A stretch of 64,000 nucleotides of DNA from [Clostridium] scindens ATCC 35704. Lineage in GTDB: Bacteria; Bacillota; Clostridia; Lachnospirales; Lachnospiraceae. Every line of letters starts with the position of its first letter. The stretch's first letter is position 1. The notes beneath the pieces were generated by a model. It searched no databases, was not told the origin of the DNA, and worked only from the letters and a program-made list of their open reading frames with translations. The translations under genes were made by a program, and so were the position numbers. Below, piece after piece: positions 1 to 7,953 of the stretch. The stretch lies in contig NZ_CP036170.1 in the NCBI RefSeq assembly GCF_004295125.1, forward strand, positions 3,594,041-3,658,040, written 5' to 3'.

Positions 1-114
1 AGCATATTTCTCTAATATAGGCAATCCTTTTTCCTGGTATGCCTGACAAGCCTGGTGAATATGACCAGCAGAACATTTCAACATATCAGCAAAGTTTACA
101 ACATTTTGTAGCAT
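1..114 (-). CDS. possible 5' end of a gene running off the window
   Basis: An open frame on the minus strand runs from an ATG at 114 (or an in-frame ATG at 84) to the window edge without a stop. It would encode a short, mostly helical start region that I do not recognise. No good ribosome site precedes either ATG, and the first ATG sits directly after the terminator of the upstream operon. The segment at 95-114 also resembles the repeat motif upstream of the LytTR gene, so part of it may be a promoter rather than coding. Confidence 0.25.
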   Translation of the reverse strand, partial: MLQNVVNFADMLKCSAGHIHQACQAYQEKGLPILEKYA

Positions 115-115
115 C

Positions 116-144
116 AAAAAGAGCAGGTTTTAAGCACCTGCTCC
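116..144 (-). terminator. terminator of the dlt-like operon
   Basis: Inverted repeat GAGCAGGT (121-128) and ACCTGCTC (136-143). On the minus strand it is followed by a run of five T (120-116). It lies 18 bases past the stop codon of the MBOAT gene and so closes the operon transcribed from 5730. Confidence 0.85.
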
Positions 145-161
145 TTGCAAATATTCGAAAT

Positions 162-1688
162 CTAAAACTGCGCATAGATGAATCCGCCCGTGGTGGTCAT
201 CACATACCCAAACATGGGAATCCCGAACACCAGCATCCCATACACGGCCCACCGAATCACCAAAGGCTTCCTTCCCAGACTTTCCCGGATCTGAATTCCC
301 CTCTCCTTTAAGAAGCTGATCAGGAATACCACCAGGCAGCCCATCGCCAGGATCATATAATCCAGTTTGTCCAGTCCCAGCATCATCAGAGAGCCGTCCG
401 TAAGCGTGGCAAGGCTGAACCCTGTCACCGTGCTCTTCATCATGGCAAATGCGGCCGACAGGCTGACAGCCATGTCAAAGTACCAGCTGATATTCACCAG
501 CAGGAAGGTCCGAAGGATCTGTACGACATGCCAGGCCCCGGACTTGGGATTGATATGGAACTTCTCGAAACCTTTGCGGTAAAGTGGGGCCAGCAGGCTG
601 CTGATCGCGATGATCAGGCCGTTATACAGGCCATAGGCAATGTATTTCCATGCGGCGCCGTGCCAGATGCCAACGACCAGAAAGACGATAATATTAGCAA
701 CGCAGATGGGAACCACCCGCCCGGTCTTCTTGCCAAAGGCCTTTTTGGACCATTTGCCGAACTTGCCCATCCATTTAGACAGAGACACCGGATAAAAGAT
801 ATAGTCCTTCATCCAGGTCCCCAGCGTAATGTGCCAGCGATGCCAGAAGTCTGTGATGGACGTTGCAAAGTAAGGCCGCTTAAAGTTCTGATCCAGTTCT
901 ACGCCAAAGAGCGCGGCAACACCCATGACTACATCCATGCCGCCGGAAAAGTCCATATACAGCTGGATGGAATACATCAGGACGGCAACGATATTCGTCA
1001 CGCCGGAATACTGGGTATAATTCTGGAATACCTGATTTACCACCACTGCTGCCCGGTCTGCCAGCACCAGTTTCTTGAAGAATCCCCATAACATCAGTTG
1101 AAGCGCGTACTGGGCCTTCAACAGATCAAAGGAATGCTGTTCATACAGCTGCCTGGCCAGCCTGTCGAATCTGCCGATGGGCCCCTGCAGCAGCTGGGGG
1201 AAAAAAGATACAAACAAGGCAAATCGGAACGGATTCTTCTCGGCTTCGTATTTTCCCCAGTATACGTCGATGATATATCCCATGGACTGGAATGTATAGA
1301 ACGAGATTCCAAGCGGCAGGATCAACTTCTGGAACGAGATTCCTGCATGGAATATAGCGTTTACATTCTCAATCGCAAAGTTGGTATATTTTAAGACCGC
1401 CAGCATGCCGAAGTTCAGCAGCAGGCACCCGATCAGGATTCTCCGCTTTCTCGACTTCGCCTCATTCCTGGGCAGTTCTTTGTGGTTCACCCGATCTAAG
1501 AGTCTTCCCGTCCCGTAAGTGGTGATGGTGGTATAGAGCAGGAAGAACAGAATCTTGATTCCCGATGATGCATAGTAGATATAACTGAAGATCAGCAGCC
1601 ATATCCACTGGAATCTTTTCGGAATCAGATAGTAACCGATTACCGCGATTCCCACAAATATCAGGAATTCCATTGATATAAGGGACAT
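162..1688 (-). CDS. MBOAT-family membrane O-acyltransferase (DltB/AlgI-like)
   Basis: This 508-residue polytopic membrane protein belongs to the MBOAT family, whose DltB and AlgI members move an acyl or aminoacyl group across the membrane onto an extracellular polymer. The family hallmark is visible as GIWHGAAWKYIAYGL near residue 343, containing the catalytic histidine, with an upstream DFWHRWHITLG motif. A ribosome site (GAGGAG) lies just before the ATG. It is the last gene of a five-gene operon, 16 bases after a carrier protein gene, which fits transfer of a group delivered by that carrier. The substrate and the acceptor polymer cannot be read from the sequence, and identity with true DltB is not claimed. 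Confidence 0.9.
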   Translation of the reverse strand: MSLISMEFLIFVGIAVIGYYLIPKRFQWIWLLIFSYIYYASSGIKILFFLLYTTITTYGTGRLLDRVNHKELPRNEAKSRKRRILIGCLLLNFGMLAVLKYTNFAIENVNAIFHAGISFQKLILPLGISFYTFQSMGYIIDVYWGKYEAEKNPFRFALFVSFFPQLLQGPIGRFDRLARQLYEQHSFDLLKAQYALQLMLWGFFKKLVLADRAAVVVNQVFQNYTQYSGVTNIVAVLMYSIQLYMDFSGGMDVVMGVAALFGVELDQNFKRPYFATSITDFWHRWHITLGTWMKDYIFYPVSLSKWMGKFGKWSKKAFGKKTGRVVPICVANIIVFLVVGIWHGAAWKYIAYGLYNGLIIAISSLLAPLYRKGFEKFHINPKSGAWHVVQILRTFLLVNISWYFDMAVSLSAAFAMMKSTVTGFSLATLTDGSLMMLGLDKLDYMILAMGCLVVFLISFLKERGIQIRESLGRKPLVIRWAVYGMLVFGIPMFGYVMTTTGGFIYAQF

Positions 1689-1704
1689 GTTTCTCCTCCG
1701 CTAT

Positions 1705-1932
1705 TTAGGCTTCCTGAAGACGCTGTACCATATCCCACAGCGCCTGTGCCGAGTTAAAATTCTCAGGCACGATATCCACAGGCGTGATCTCGATGTCAAA
1801 TGCTTCTTCCAATTCTCCCACAATAGACAGGATCGCAAATGAGTCCAGCACTTCGTCATCAATCAATGTGGTACAGGTCTCATAGTCTGCATCCGGCTGG
1901 ATGTCATTTAAGATTTCCAATAATTTTTCCAT
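1705..1932 (-). CDS. acyl/aminoacyl carrier protein (DltC-like)
   Basis: This 75-residue acidic protein has the carrier-protein fold signature LDSFAILSIVGELEE. The serine near residue 31 should carry the 4'-phosphopantetheine arm. The length matches DltC-type D-alanyl carrier proteins. It has an AGGAGAG ribosome site and sits between the SGNH-like gene and the MBOAT gene, so it most likely accepts the residue activated by the adenylation enzyme at 4207-5730 and hands it to the membrane acyltransferase. The loaded group is unknown. Confidence 0.88.
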   Translation of the reverse strand: MEKLLEILNDIQPDADYETCTTLIDDEVLDSFAILSIVGELEEAFDIEITPVDIVPENFNSAQALWDMVQRLQEA

Positions 1933-1962
1933 ATTCTTTCTCTCCTATTTTATCGTTTCCTT

Positions 1963-2961
1963 TTAGTTTTCTTTTTTTGTCTCTTTCTCAGACAGATATT
2001 TTCCCAGCTCTGCGCTGAATTTTTCTGCCTCTTCGCCATACATATGGCCGTCATAATCCCAGTAGCCTTCCATGCTCCGATCGATGTTCAGTCCATCGTC
2101 AAAATTAAAGTTCTTGTACGGGACTTGATATTTCTTGGTCAGGGCTTTAAAATATGCATCCGACTGCCGGAAGCTATCCGGCATATTCGCTATCGTGTCC
2201 GCAGGGACCGGCAGAGTAATCACTTCCAGCTCGATTCCCTCTTCCTTGCAGAATCTAACCATTTTTCTGAAATACGCAAGCGCTGCCGGACGTATCTGTC
2301 CTTCATCCCAAGGGACATTATTGAAAGTTCCCTTATCCGCCCCTTCGGCTTTGTCCTGATAGAGGAATCCTCTGTCCGCATAATGGCCGCCAGGCACGTC
2401 CAGGATCTTCGGGTCATGCGACTGATATGCGGAGCTAAGCTTCTTCTTAGCCGTCTCTTTGGCCTGCATCAGGTTATTCTTATAGTAACTCCAGGGAAAG
2501 AGCGTTCCCCTGAATTCCAGTTCCATGATCTTATTTACAAAGTATTCTGCCTTATTTAGCGACCATGGGAACTCCTTATAAAAGAAAATGGACGTAGAGC
2601 CAAGTCTCTGGTCCAGAATCCAGTAAGATGGATCCAGTTCATAGATGATTTTCTCCGGCTTATGCTTTCTGCAGGCTTCCTTCATCAGATAATAAGTATC
2701 CACCGGATACTCGTCTGCCATGCACAGGTTGAAACTCTTCTTTCCTGTCACCTCGTCGACTTTCCCGGGGCTGATCCCATACTGTCCATGGGAGGTGCCG
2801 ATGAATAGATAATCAAAAGGCCCTTCCTCTTTCACTTTGTGCAGATTCATCCACACCACGTTAGGCGGCATGGTAATCCAGTTCAGGCATCCGGACAGTA
2901 CCGCGCAGATAGCCAGGAACAGGATGATCCTTATAATTTTACATCTTTTTTTACTTTTCAT
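1963..2961 (-). CDS. SGNH-like membrane-anchored protein (DltD-like role)
   Basis: The N-terminus has a basic stretch followed by a hydrophobic segment ending in a lipobox-like LSGC, so the protein is probably anchored outside the cell. After it comes an FIGTSHGQYGISP block, resembling the nucleophile block of SGNH/GDSL and DltD proteins, and near the C-terminus YWDYDGHMY, a plausible Asp-x-x-His pair. I place the start at the ATG two bases after the decarboxylase stop; an upstream in-frame TTG would overlap that gene. In dlt systems DltD acts after the MBOAT step, and a similar role is inferred here. Overall similarity to DltD is not certain. Confidence 0.7.
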   Translation of the reverse strand: MKSKKRCKIIRIILFLAICAVLSGCLNWITMPPNVVWMNLHKVKEEGPFDYLFIGTSHGQYGISPGKVDEVTGKKSFNLCMADEYPVDTYYLMKEACRKHKPEKIIYELDPSYWILDQRLGSTSIFFYKEFPWSLNKAEYFVNKIMELEFRGTLFPWSYYKNNLMQAKETAKKKLSSAYQSHDPKILDVPGGHYADRGFLYQDKAEGADKGTFNNVPWDEGQIRPAALAYFRKMVRFCKEEGIELEVITLPVPADTIANMPDSFRQSDAYFKALTKKYQVPYKNFNFDDGLNIDRSMEGYWDYDGHMYGEEAEKFSAELGKYLSEKETKKEN

Positions 2962-2963
2962 GT

Positions 2964-4214
2964 CTATTGTTCTGCCTCTATACAATTGATCTCGTCCGTA
3001 CTTCGGCGTCTTCTTGCCACTTTGATGCCTTCGCTTTTTGAATAGAACAGGACCTGCGGCAGATCCCTGCTCAGGAACAGATACATGCCTTCCGTCACAG
3101 AATAGGCCCCCGTACGCTCAAATACCAGTATATCTCCAATCTTCGCCTGCTGCAAGGGCAGATTCTTCACAATCACGTCATTGACGGTACACAGCGAGCC
3201 GCATACGTTCCACTCCGTTACATCCTTTTGACTAAAATCCTCCTGCTTAATGCCTTTTTGCTCTTTGTCCACAGATACTTCTTCATATCTGCCCTCTTCC
3301 TCGTGATACTGGCGATAATGAGGACGCTTCATTGCCATAGCCTGTCCAAAATAGGTCAGGTGATGGATGCCTCCATCCACGATACAGTACTTCTGTCCCA
3401 TATTTTCCTTCTGATCCACGATGGCGGTCAGGTAGCAGCCGCAATAAGCAGCCAGATACCGGCCCATTTCCAAAGTAATCTTTCCCTGGAATCGAAGTTC
3501 TGAAAGAAATCCTGCAAACTCCTTCAGCATGGCTTCATCATCAGCCTCTTCGTCTGTAGAAAAATACGGCACATAGAATCCGGGACCATACTCCAATTCT
3601 TCTGCTTCGTATCCATAGGATTCTTTCAGCATTGTTATCAATTCATCCAGATGCTCCAGTTCCTTCTTAATTTTTGCCAGTTTCTTTTTCTGGGTTCCGG
3701 AATAATGCTGCAAGCCTATGATATTTACATGGGAATACTCGTTTCGCCGCTCTATGATCCGACAGATCTCTGCCTCATCCATCCCGAACTGGTTGCCGCT
3801 GGTCACGCGGATCAGGGCCCGGATACGGATGCCTTCCTTGCAGGCGCATTGTTCCAGAAGTTCCAGATGACTGGCAGACTCTATGGTATAGGTTCCCTTA
3901 TCCCTATAATTACACATAACATGGGCAATGTCCTTCTCCTCCTTATATACGCCGGAGAGCACGATCCGTTCCATAGGAATCTGGCAAGTCTCGCATATGC
4001 CAAACTCCCCCGGAGAGCAGACTTCATATTTGTCAACCACGTCCTTTAAAGGCTTTACCAGAAACGGATTGGCCTTCATGGCATAGCAGAGGCTTGCCTT
4101 TCCTCCAAGAATTTCCCGGATCATGGCGATTCTTTTTTTCAACTCATCGATATGGAATACATAGGACGGCGTCTCATATTTTCCGGCAATCTGCCTTAAT
4201 ATATCTCTATCCAT
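2964..4214 (-). CDS. PLP-dependent fold-type III decarboxylase (LysA-like)
   Basis: This 416-residue protein has the alanine-racemase-like barrel of diaminopimelate/ornithine decarboxylases. The PLP lysine is in CYAMKANPF (about residue 47), the phosphate-binding region is EYGPGFYVPYF, and the C-terminal catalytic cysteine lies in NVCGSLCTVNDVI, so active-site parts look intact. It overlaps the adenylation gene by 8 bases and is followed after 2 bases by the SGNH gene. Canonical dlt operons lack a decarboxylase, so here it probably makes or trims the amino compound loaded on the carrier protein. A housekeeping lysA is less likely given the operon context. Confidence 0.8.
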   Translation of the reverse strand: MDRDILRQIAGKYETPSYVFHIDELKKRIAMIREILGGKASLCYAMKANPFLVKPLKDVVDKYEVCSPGEFGICETCQIPMERIVLSGVYKEEKDIAHVMCNYRDKGTYTIESASHLELLEQCACKEGIRIRALIRVTSGNQFGMDEAEICRIIERRNEYSHVNIIGLQHYSGTQKKKLAKIKKELEHLDELITMLKESYGYEAEELEYGPGFYVPYFSTDEEADDEAMLKEFAGFLSELRFQGKITLEMGRYLAAYCGCYLTAIVDQKENMGQKYCIVDGGIHHLTYFGQAMAMKRPHYRQYHEEEGRYEEVSVDKEQKGIKQEDFSQKDVTEWNVCGSLCTVNDVIVKNLPLQQAKIGDILVFERTGAYSVTEGMYLFLSRDLPQVLFYSKSEGIKVARRRRSTDEINCIEAEQ

Positions 4215-5730
4215 GCAATCCCTCCTTATACTGCGTTTTCAGCCCTTTACGGTCGATCTTCCCATTATTTGTAATCGGAAGCCGATCCATCTTTATGAAT
4301 ACATTCGGCACCATGAATGCCGGCAAAGCTGTCCCCAGGCTTTTGACAATCTGGCGCTTTTCCAGTTCTCCTTCATAGAATGCCACGATTTTGTTCTTCT
4401 CTTCATCATAGATGCAGCACCCGCGCCTCATTCCTTCCACCCGCTCCAAGGCAGTCTCGATCTCTCCCAGTTCGATCCTGTGGCCCATGTGCTTAATCTG
4501 GTAGTCTTTCCTGGATGCAAAATACAGATACCCGTCTTCCCCATAGTAGCCCAGATCTCCCGTCCGGTAGATTGGCTCCAGATACTGCCCATTCAGAGGA
4601 TTCTGCATAAACGCAGCCTTCGTCTGCCTGGGATCATTATAGTACCCCAGCGAGAGCGCCGTGCCGGATACGCAGATCTCCCCTTTCTTGGAAGGCTCTG
4701 TAACCAGACGGTCTTCCTCATCCAGAAGAAACACCTTCTCATTGGGAAACGGCTGGCCGATCGGCAGGTTCTCGCCTGGCTGAAACTCCCGGTCAATCTT
4801 ATAATACGTACAGTTGCAGGTAATCTCCGTAGGACCGTAAACGTTGGCATACCTGGCATCCGGCAGGTACCGCCTCCACTCGTTCAGATGCTTTACGGGC
4901 ATTACCTCGCCGGAGAAGATTACCTTGTCTACCTTGGAGGGCACCTTGTACTCGAACCCTTTCAGCGTCGTAATGATACACAGCGCGGAGACGGCCCAGA
5001 TCAAGGTAGTCACTTCCCGTTCCACCAGATAGTCCAGCAGTTTCGTGGGAAACGAAAAGAGTTTCTTGGGAATGATCTGCATGGCAGCGCCTGTCTTTAG
5101 GGTGGAATAGATATCCTTTACCGATACGTCAAAATCAAATGGCGCCTGATTTCCGATCACATCTCTGTCGGTAATTCCAAAGATCTGCGTAAAATCTTCC
5201 ATAAAGTCAATGACTGACCGGTGGCTTACCACCACGCCTTTTGGAATGCCTGTAGAACCGGAAGTGAAGTTGGCATAAAGCGGGTCGATGTCAAGCCTCT
5301 GGCTTCTGATTTGCTCCAAAAGTACGGGGGCTTCTTGCGTCTTTAATGCCTCTTCTATATCTATGACCACTCCTTCAAAGCCCAAGCCATCCAACTGCTT
5401 TTTATACTTTAAATCAGCCACCAATACCCTGGCCTTTAGTGTGTCCAGGATCTGCCTCAGCCGTTGGGACGGCAGTTTCGGATCCAGGAGCACATAAAAA
5501 CAGCCACCATATACCGCGCCCATAAAGGAATAGATCGCATTTACGCTCTTCTCCATCAATACGGGAACCGGCATCCTGGGGCTTACCTTCTGTGCAAGAC
5601 AGGTTCCCACGGCCCTTGCCCTCATCTTAAGTTCCGCATAGGTGCAAGATGCCCCTTCATCCGCAAAAGCTGTCTTGTCAGGATACCTGCTTTCAGATCG
5701 TTCCAGATACTCTAATATATTTCGAATCAT
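4207..5730 (-). CDS. amino-acid adenylation enzyme (DltA-like)
   Basis: A single-module AMP-forming ligase of about 507 residues. Core motifs are present in order: NFTSGSTGIPKGVVVSHRS (A3), NVYGPTEITCNCTYY (A5), YRTGDLGYY (A7), IKHMGHRIELGEIE (A8) and NGKIDRKGL with the A10 lysine. Length and architecture match DltA and stand-alone adenylation domains. The start at 5730 follows a GGGGGAA ribosome site; an upstream in-frame ATG at 5754 lacks one. It is first in the operon and should activate an amino acid with ATP and load it on the carrier at 1705-1932. Whether the substrate is D-alanine is not shown by the sequence. Confidence 0.88.
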   Translation of the reverse strand: MIRNILEYLERSESRYPDKTAFADEGASCTYAELKMRARAVGTCLAQKVSPRMPVPVLMEKSVNAIYSFMGAVYGGCFYVLLDPKLPSQRLRQILDTLKARVLVADLKYKKQLDGLGFEGVVIDIEEALKTQEAPVLLEQIRSQRLDIDPLYANFTSGSTGIPKGVVVSHRSVIDFMEDFTQIFGITDRDVIGNQAPFDFDVSVKDIYSTLKTGAAMQIIPKKLFSFPTKLLDYLVEREVTTLIWAVSALCIITTLKGFEYKVPSKVDKVIFSGEVMPVKHLNEWRRYLPDARYANVYGPTEITCNCTYYKIDREFQPGENLPIGQPFPNEKVFLLDEEDRLVTEPSKKGEICVSGTALSLGYYNDPRQTKAAFMQNPLNGQYLEPIYRTGDLGYYGEDGYLYFASRKDYQIKHMGHRIELGEIETALERVEGMRRGCCIYDEEKNKIVAFYEGELEKRQIVKSLGTALPAFMVPNVFIKMDRLPITNNGKIDRKGLKTQYKEGLHG

Positions 5731-5770
5731 ATTTTCCCCCTGATTATATAACATTCTTGATATGCTATCT

Positions 5771-5799
5771 AGTTTATACGATACTGGAGAAAATGTCTA
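5771..5799 (-). promoter_or_regulatory. possible promoter of the dlt-like operon
   Basis: On the minus strand TAGACA (5799-5794) is followed after 17 bases by TAAACT (5776-5771), about 40 bases before the start codon at 5730. The match to a sigma-A promoter is moderate. A terminator-like hairpin lies just upstream, so the operon probably has its own promoter. Confidence 0.35.
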
Positions 5800-5831
5800 T
5801 TACATCCATAAAATCTTAATAATTATCCGGC

Positions 5832-5861
5832 GGAAAAGGCCTTATTCATTGGCCTTTTTCC
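5832..5861 (-). terminator. terminator-like hairpin at the end of the LytTR gene
   Basis: GGAAAAGGCC (5832-5841) pairs with GGCCTTTTTCC (5851-5861). The stop codon of the LytTR gene lies in the loop. The T residues lie inside the stem rather than after it, so it may act as a weak terminator or attenuator between the regulator and the operon. Confidence 0.5.
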
Positions 5862-6192
5862 TATAACTTCTGTAATTATAGAGTTCCAGTTTTTCTTTCA
5901 GTTCCCTGCCCAAACGCTGCGCGTAAGTACAGAATATGTTTTCTTCAAAATAAAGAATCCGGTTTCTGGTATCTACTTTCCGGACCAGATCCAGATTCGC
6001 CAGCGTAGATGATTTTGTCTGAAAAAAATAGGGCGCGACCTTCTCATACAAAGGCTTTACATCCGCATGGATCTTGCCTGTGCCTTCTTTATGGACGACC
6101 TTGCAATAGTGGGAGGATTTAATGGTTTCAAAATAGTAGATATCTTTCAGCGATACTTTCATCCATAAATAATCCTCGCTCATAATATACAT
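5842..6192 (-). CDS. stand-alone LytTR DNA-binding regulator
   Basis: A 116-residue protein consisting almost only of a LytTR domain: VSLKDIYYFET at the start, FFQTKSSTLANLDLVRKV in the middle and a C-terminal helix. The usual N-terminal receiver domain is absent. A GGAAGAG site lies 9 bases before the ATG, and an in-frame stop just upstream excludes a longer protein. It is directly upstream of the dlt-like operon on the same strand and may control that operon or itself. Three 10-bp direct repeats upstream (6305-6334) are candidate binding sites. Confidence 0.85.
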   Translation of the reverse strand: MYIMSEDYLWMKVSLKDIYYFETIKSSHYCKVVHKEGTGKIHADVKPLYEKVAPYFFQTKSSTLANLDLVRKVDTRNRILYFEENIFCTYAQRLGRELKEKLELYNYRSYRKKANE

Positions 6193-6304
6193 GTGCTTGT
6201 ACTCTTCCGTTGCTGCTCACTCCTTTAGCTGCCCTACACTAAGAAACCTTATTAGTATACCATATATAAAATACTATACATCTCCCTAAAACAGGTCGAC
6301 TTTT

Positions 6305-6334
6305 CATATTATGTAAAATTTTGTCGCATTTTGT
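6305..6334 (-). promoter_or_regulatory. three 10-bp direct repeats upstream of the LytTR gene
   Basis: Read on the minus strand, ACAAAATGCG, ACAAAATTTT and ACATAATATG follow one another without gaps, one helical turn apart. LytTR proteins bind phased direct repeats, so autoregulation is plausible. CTACAAAATG also occurs at 101-110, in front of the partial frame at the window start. Confidence 0.4.
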
Positions 6335-6353
6335 AGTATGAAAACATCATAAT

Positions 6354-6383
6354 AGGCGGCCTATGCATATGCACAGGCCGCCT
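6354..6383 (-). terminator. hairpin after the HPr gene
   Basis: Perfect 8-bp arms AGGCGGCC (6354-6361) and GGCCGCCT (6376-6383) lie 15 bases past the HPr stop codon. The T tract behind it on the minus strand is poor, so termination may be incomplete. Confidence 0.6.
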
Positions 6384-6397
6384 TCCGACAGTCTTCC

Positions 6398-6661
6398 CTA
6401 TTCGCCCAATCCGCTCTCAATGGCTTCCACCATTGCCTTTAACGCCGCTTCTTCATCTTCCCCTTCACATACCAGTTCGATCTCGTCGCCCTTTTTGATA
6501 CAGGCGCCAAGCACGCTTAGAACGCTCTTCGCGTTTGCAGCCGTATTGTCATACTCGAACGTCACCTTGCATTTAAAACTGCTGGCTATATTGCAAAATA
6601 TTCCAGCAGGCCTAAGATGTAGTCCGGTGGGGTTAATAATTGTAACTTTCTGCCTAACCAT
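6398..6661 (-). CDS. ptsH: HPr-family phosphocarrier protein
   Basis: An 87-residue protein with the HPr active-site block GLHLRPAG, in which the histidine receives phosphate from enzyme I, and the regulatory serine block NAKSVLSVLGACI in the position of Ser46 of Firmicutes HPr. Length and both sites agree with HPr of the PTS sugar uptake system, with a possible second role in catabolite repression through HPr kinase. It lies 30 bases downstream of cdaR, probably in the same transcript, and is followed by a strong hairpin. A paralogous Crh/HPr-like role cannot be excluded. Confidence 0.88.
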   Translation of the reverse strand: MVRQKVTIINPTGLHLRPAGIFCNIASSFKCKVTFEYDNTAANAKSVLSVLGACIKKGDEIELVCEGEDEEAALKAMVEAIESGLGE

Positions 6662-6690
6662 AATCTCCTCCGTTTATCCTTCTTGCTATA

Positions 6691-7953
6691 CTATTCACCA
6701 GCAGGAGCATTGGAATCCGCTTCTTCCAAAACCACCTCTACGCTGACTTCATTTACCAGGGAGCACCCATCCGGAAGTTCCACGGTTACCGGTACCCGAT
6801 AAGTCCCAGGCGTCGTATAATCCTTCAAGTCTATGCTCACCTTCTTTGCTATGGAGAACACATCCAGAACCGCGCTGGGACCTTTGATCTGTATCTCCAG
6901 ATCTACTGTGCTGTCATAACTTATCTGCAGCTCATCGGCAAGGTTGTTGACCATGATGGAACTGGTCGAGACTTCAAATATCCTCGCTCCCGGCTGCTCG
7001 ATCGAAATGGATACCACCACATTGCTGGCATTCTCATCTGCCAGGGTGACTCCTTCTGGCAGATAGGATGAGATATCTACCGTCTTTTCCGTCCTCTGGG
7101 TCAGTTCGGATACCTTAAGCGCCTCCGCCGGGACATCAATCTCGGTCAGTCCCGCCAGATCCTTCTTCTCCCCGGATACCCGGACTTCCTGAGGCTCAAC
7201 GGTAATTCCGCTTACTTTATAGCCTTCCGCTGCAGTTACCTGGGAAGTATCCAGTTTAACAGGTATGCTCTTGATCTGATAAAGAGTTACTTCTACGCTG
7301 ACGCCATCCTTGCCCAGATTATTCGCCAGCAGCGTCTGGTCAATCACATTATTATTCGCGTCATACAGTACAAGTTTTGCCTCAAGGGTCGAATTCTCGG
7401 ATAATCCTGAGACATCTACTTCAGCCACTACCTTATTGATGCTGTTGATCACCTTCTTAGGTCCTCTTAAGGTAACCTTCTCCGGATTCGCCGTCATCTC
7501 TCCTACCATATATCCTTCCCTCACCGTACCGGTGGTAGTCGGAGTGATAGGGAAATTATTCTTTGCCTCATCATCGATCTGTACTTGCAGATTCCGCGGC
7601 GTCGAGTAGGCCTTTTCATATTTGTAGCCCGGTATCGTCACTTCAATGGGAACCTGGGTTCCCAAAGTCAGTTCCTTCATATCTGCAACTGCCCTAATAT
7701 CATCTGCCTTGATATTATTGAGAACAGAACGTTTGGCAGTTACGGTAACGCTTACTTCCTGGGTATTGTCTATAATCTGGTAGGTTCTGTTGTTGTCCGT
7801 TACAATCTCTTCATTCATTACCGTGACAGGAATGCCGGAAAAGGTCTTATCCGTCACCGGATTGTCGATATTAACCACGATAAGCCACATAAAAGCGGCA
7901 ATCAGAAAGGCTAATATCTTAAGACCAAGATTATCCATTAGTCTTTTTTTCAT
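6691..7953 (-). CDS. cdaR: YbbR-repeat protein, regulator of diadenylate cyclase
   Basis: A 420-residue protein with one N-terminal membrane segment (LAFLIAAFMWLIVVNI) and an extracellular part made of repeated YbbR domains, each ending in a valine-rich beta strand pattern. It overlaps the cdaA gene by 23 bases, the usual arrangement in Firmicutes, where CdaR binds and modulates the membrane cyclase CdaA. The C-terminus is acidic. Gene order cdaA-cdaR supports the assignment; glmM, the common third gene, is not adjacent here. Confidence 0.92.
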   Translation of the reverse strand: MKKRLMDNLGLKILAFLIAAFMWLIVVNIDNPVTDKTFSGIPVTVMNEEIVTDNNRTYQIIDNTQEVSVTVTAKRSVLNNIKADDIRAVADMKELTLGTQVPIEVTIPGYKYEKAYSTPRNLQVQIDDEAKNNFPITPTTTGTVREGYMVGEMTANPEKVTLRGPKKVINSINKVVAEVDVSGLSENSTLEAKLVLYDANNNVIDQTLLANNLGKDGVSVEVTLYQIKSIPVKLDTSQVTAAEGYKVSGITVEPQEVRVSGEKKDLAGLTEIDVPAEALKVSELTQRTEKTVDISSYLPEGVTLADENASNVVVSISIEQPGARIFEVSTSSIMVNNLADELQISYDSTVDLEIQIKGPSAVLDVFSIAKKVSIDLKDYTTPGTYRVPVTVELPDGCSLVNEVSVEVVLEEADSNAPAGE

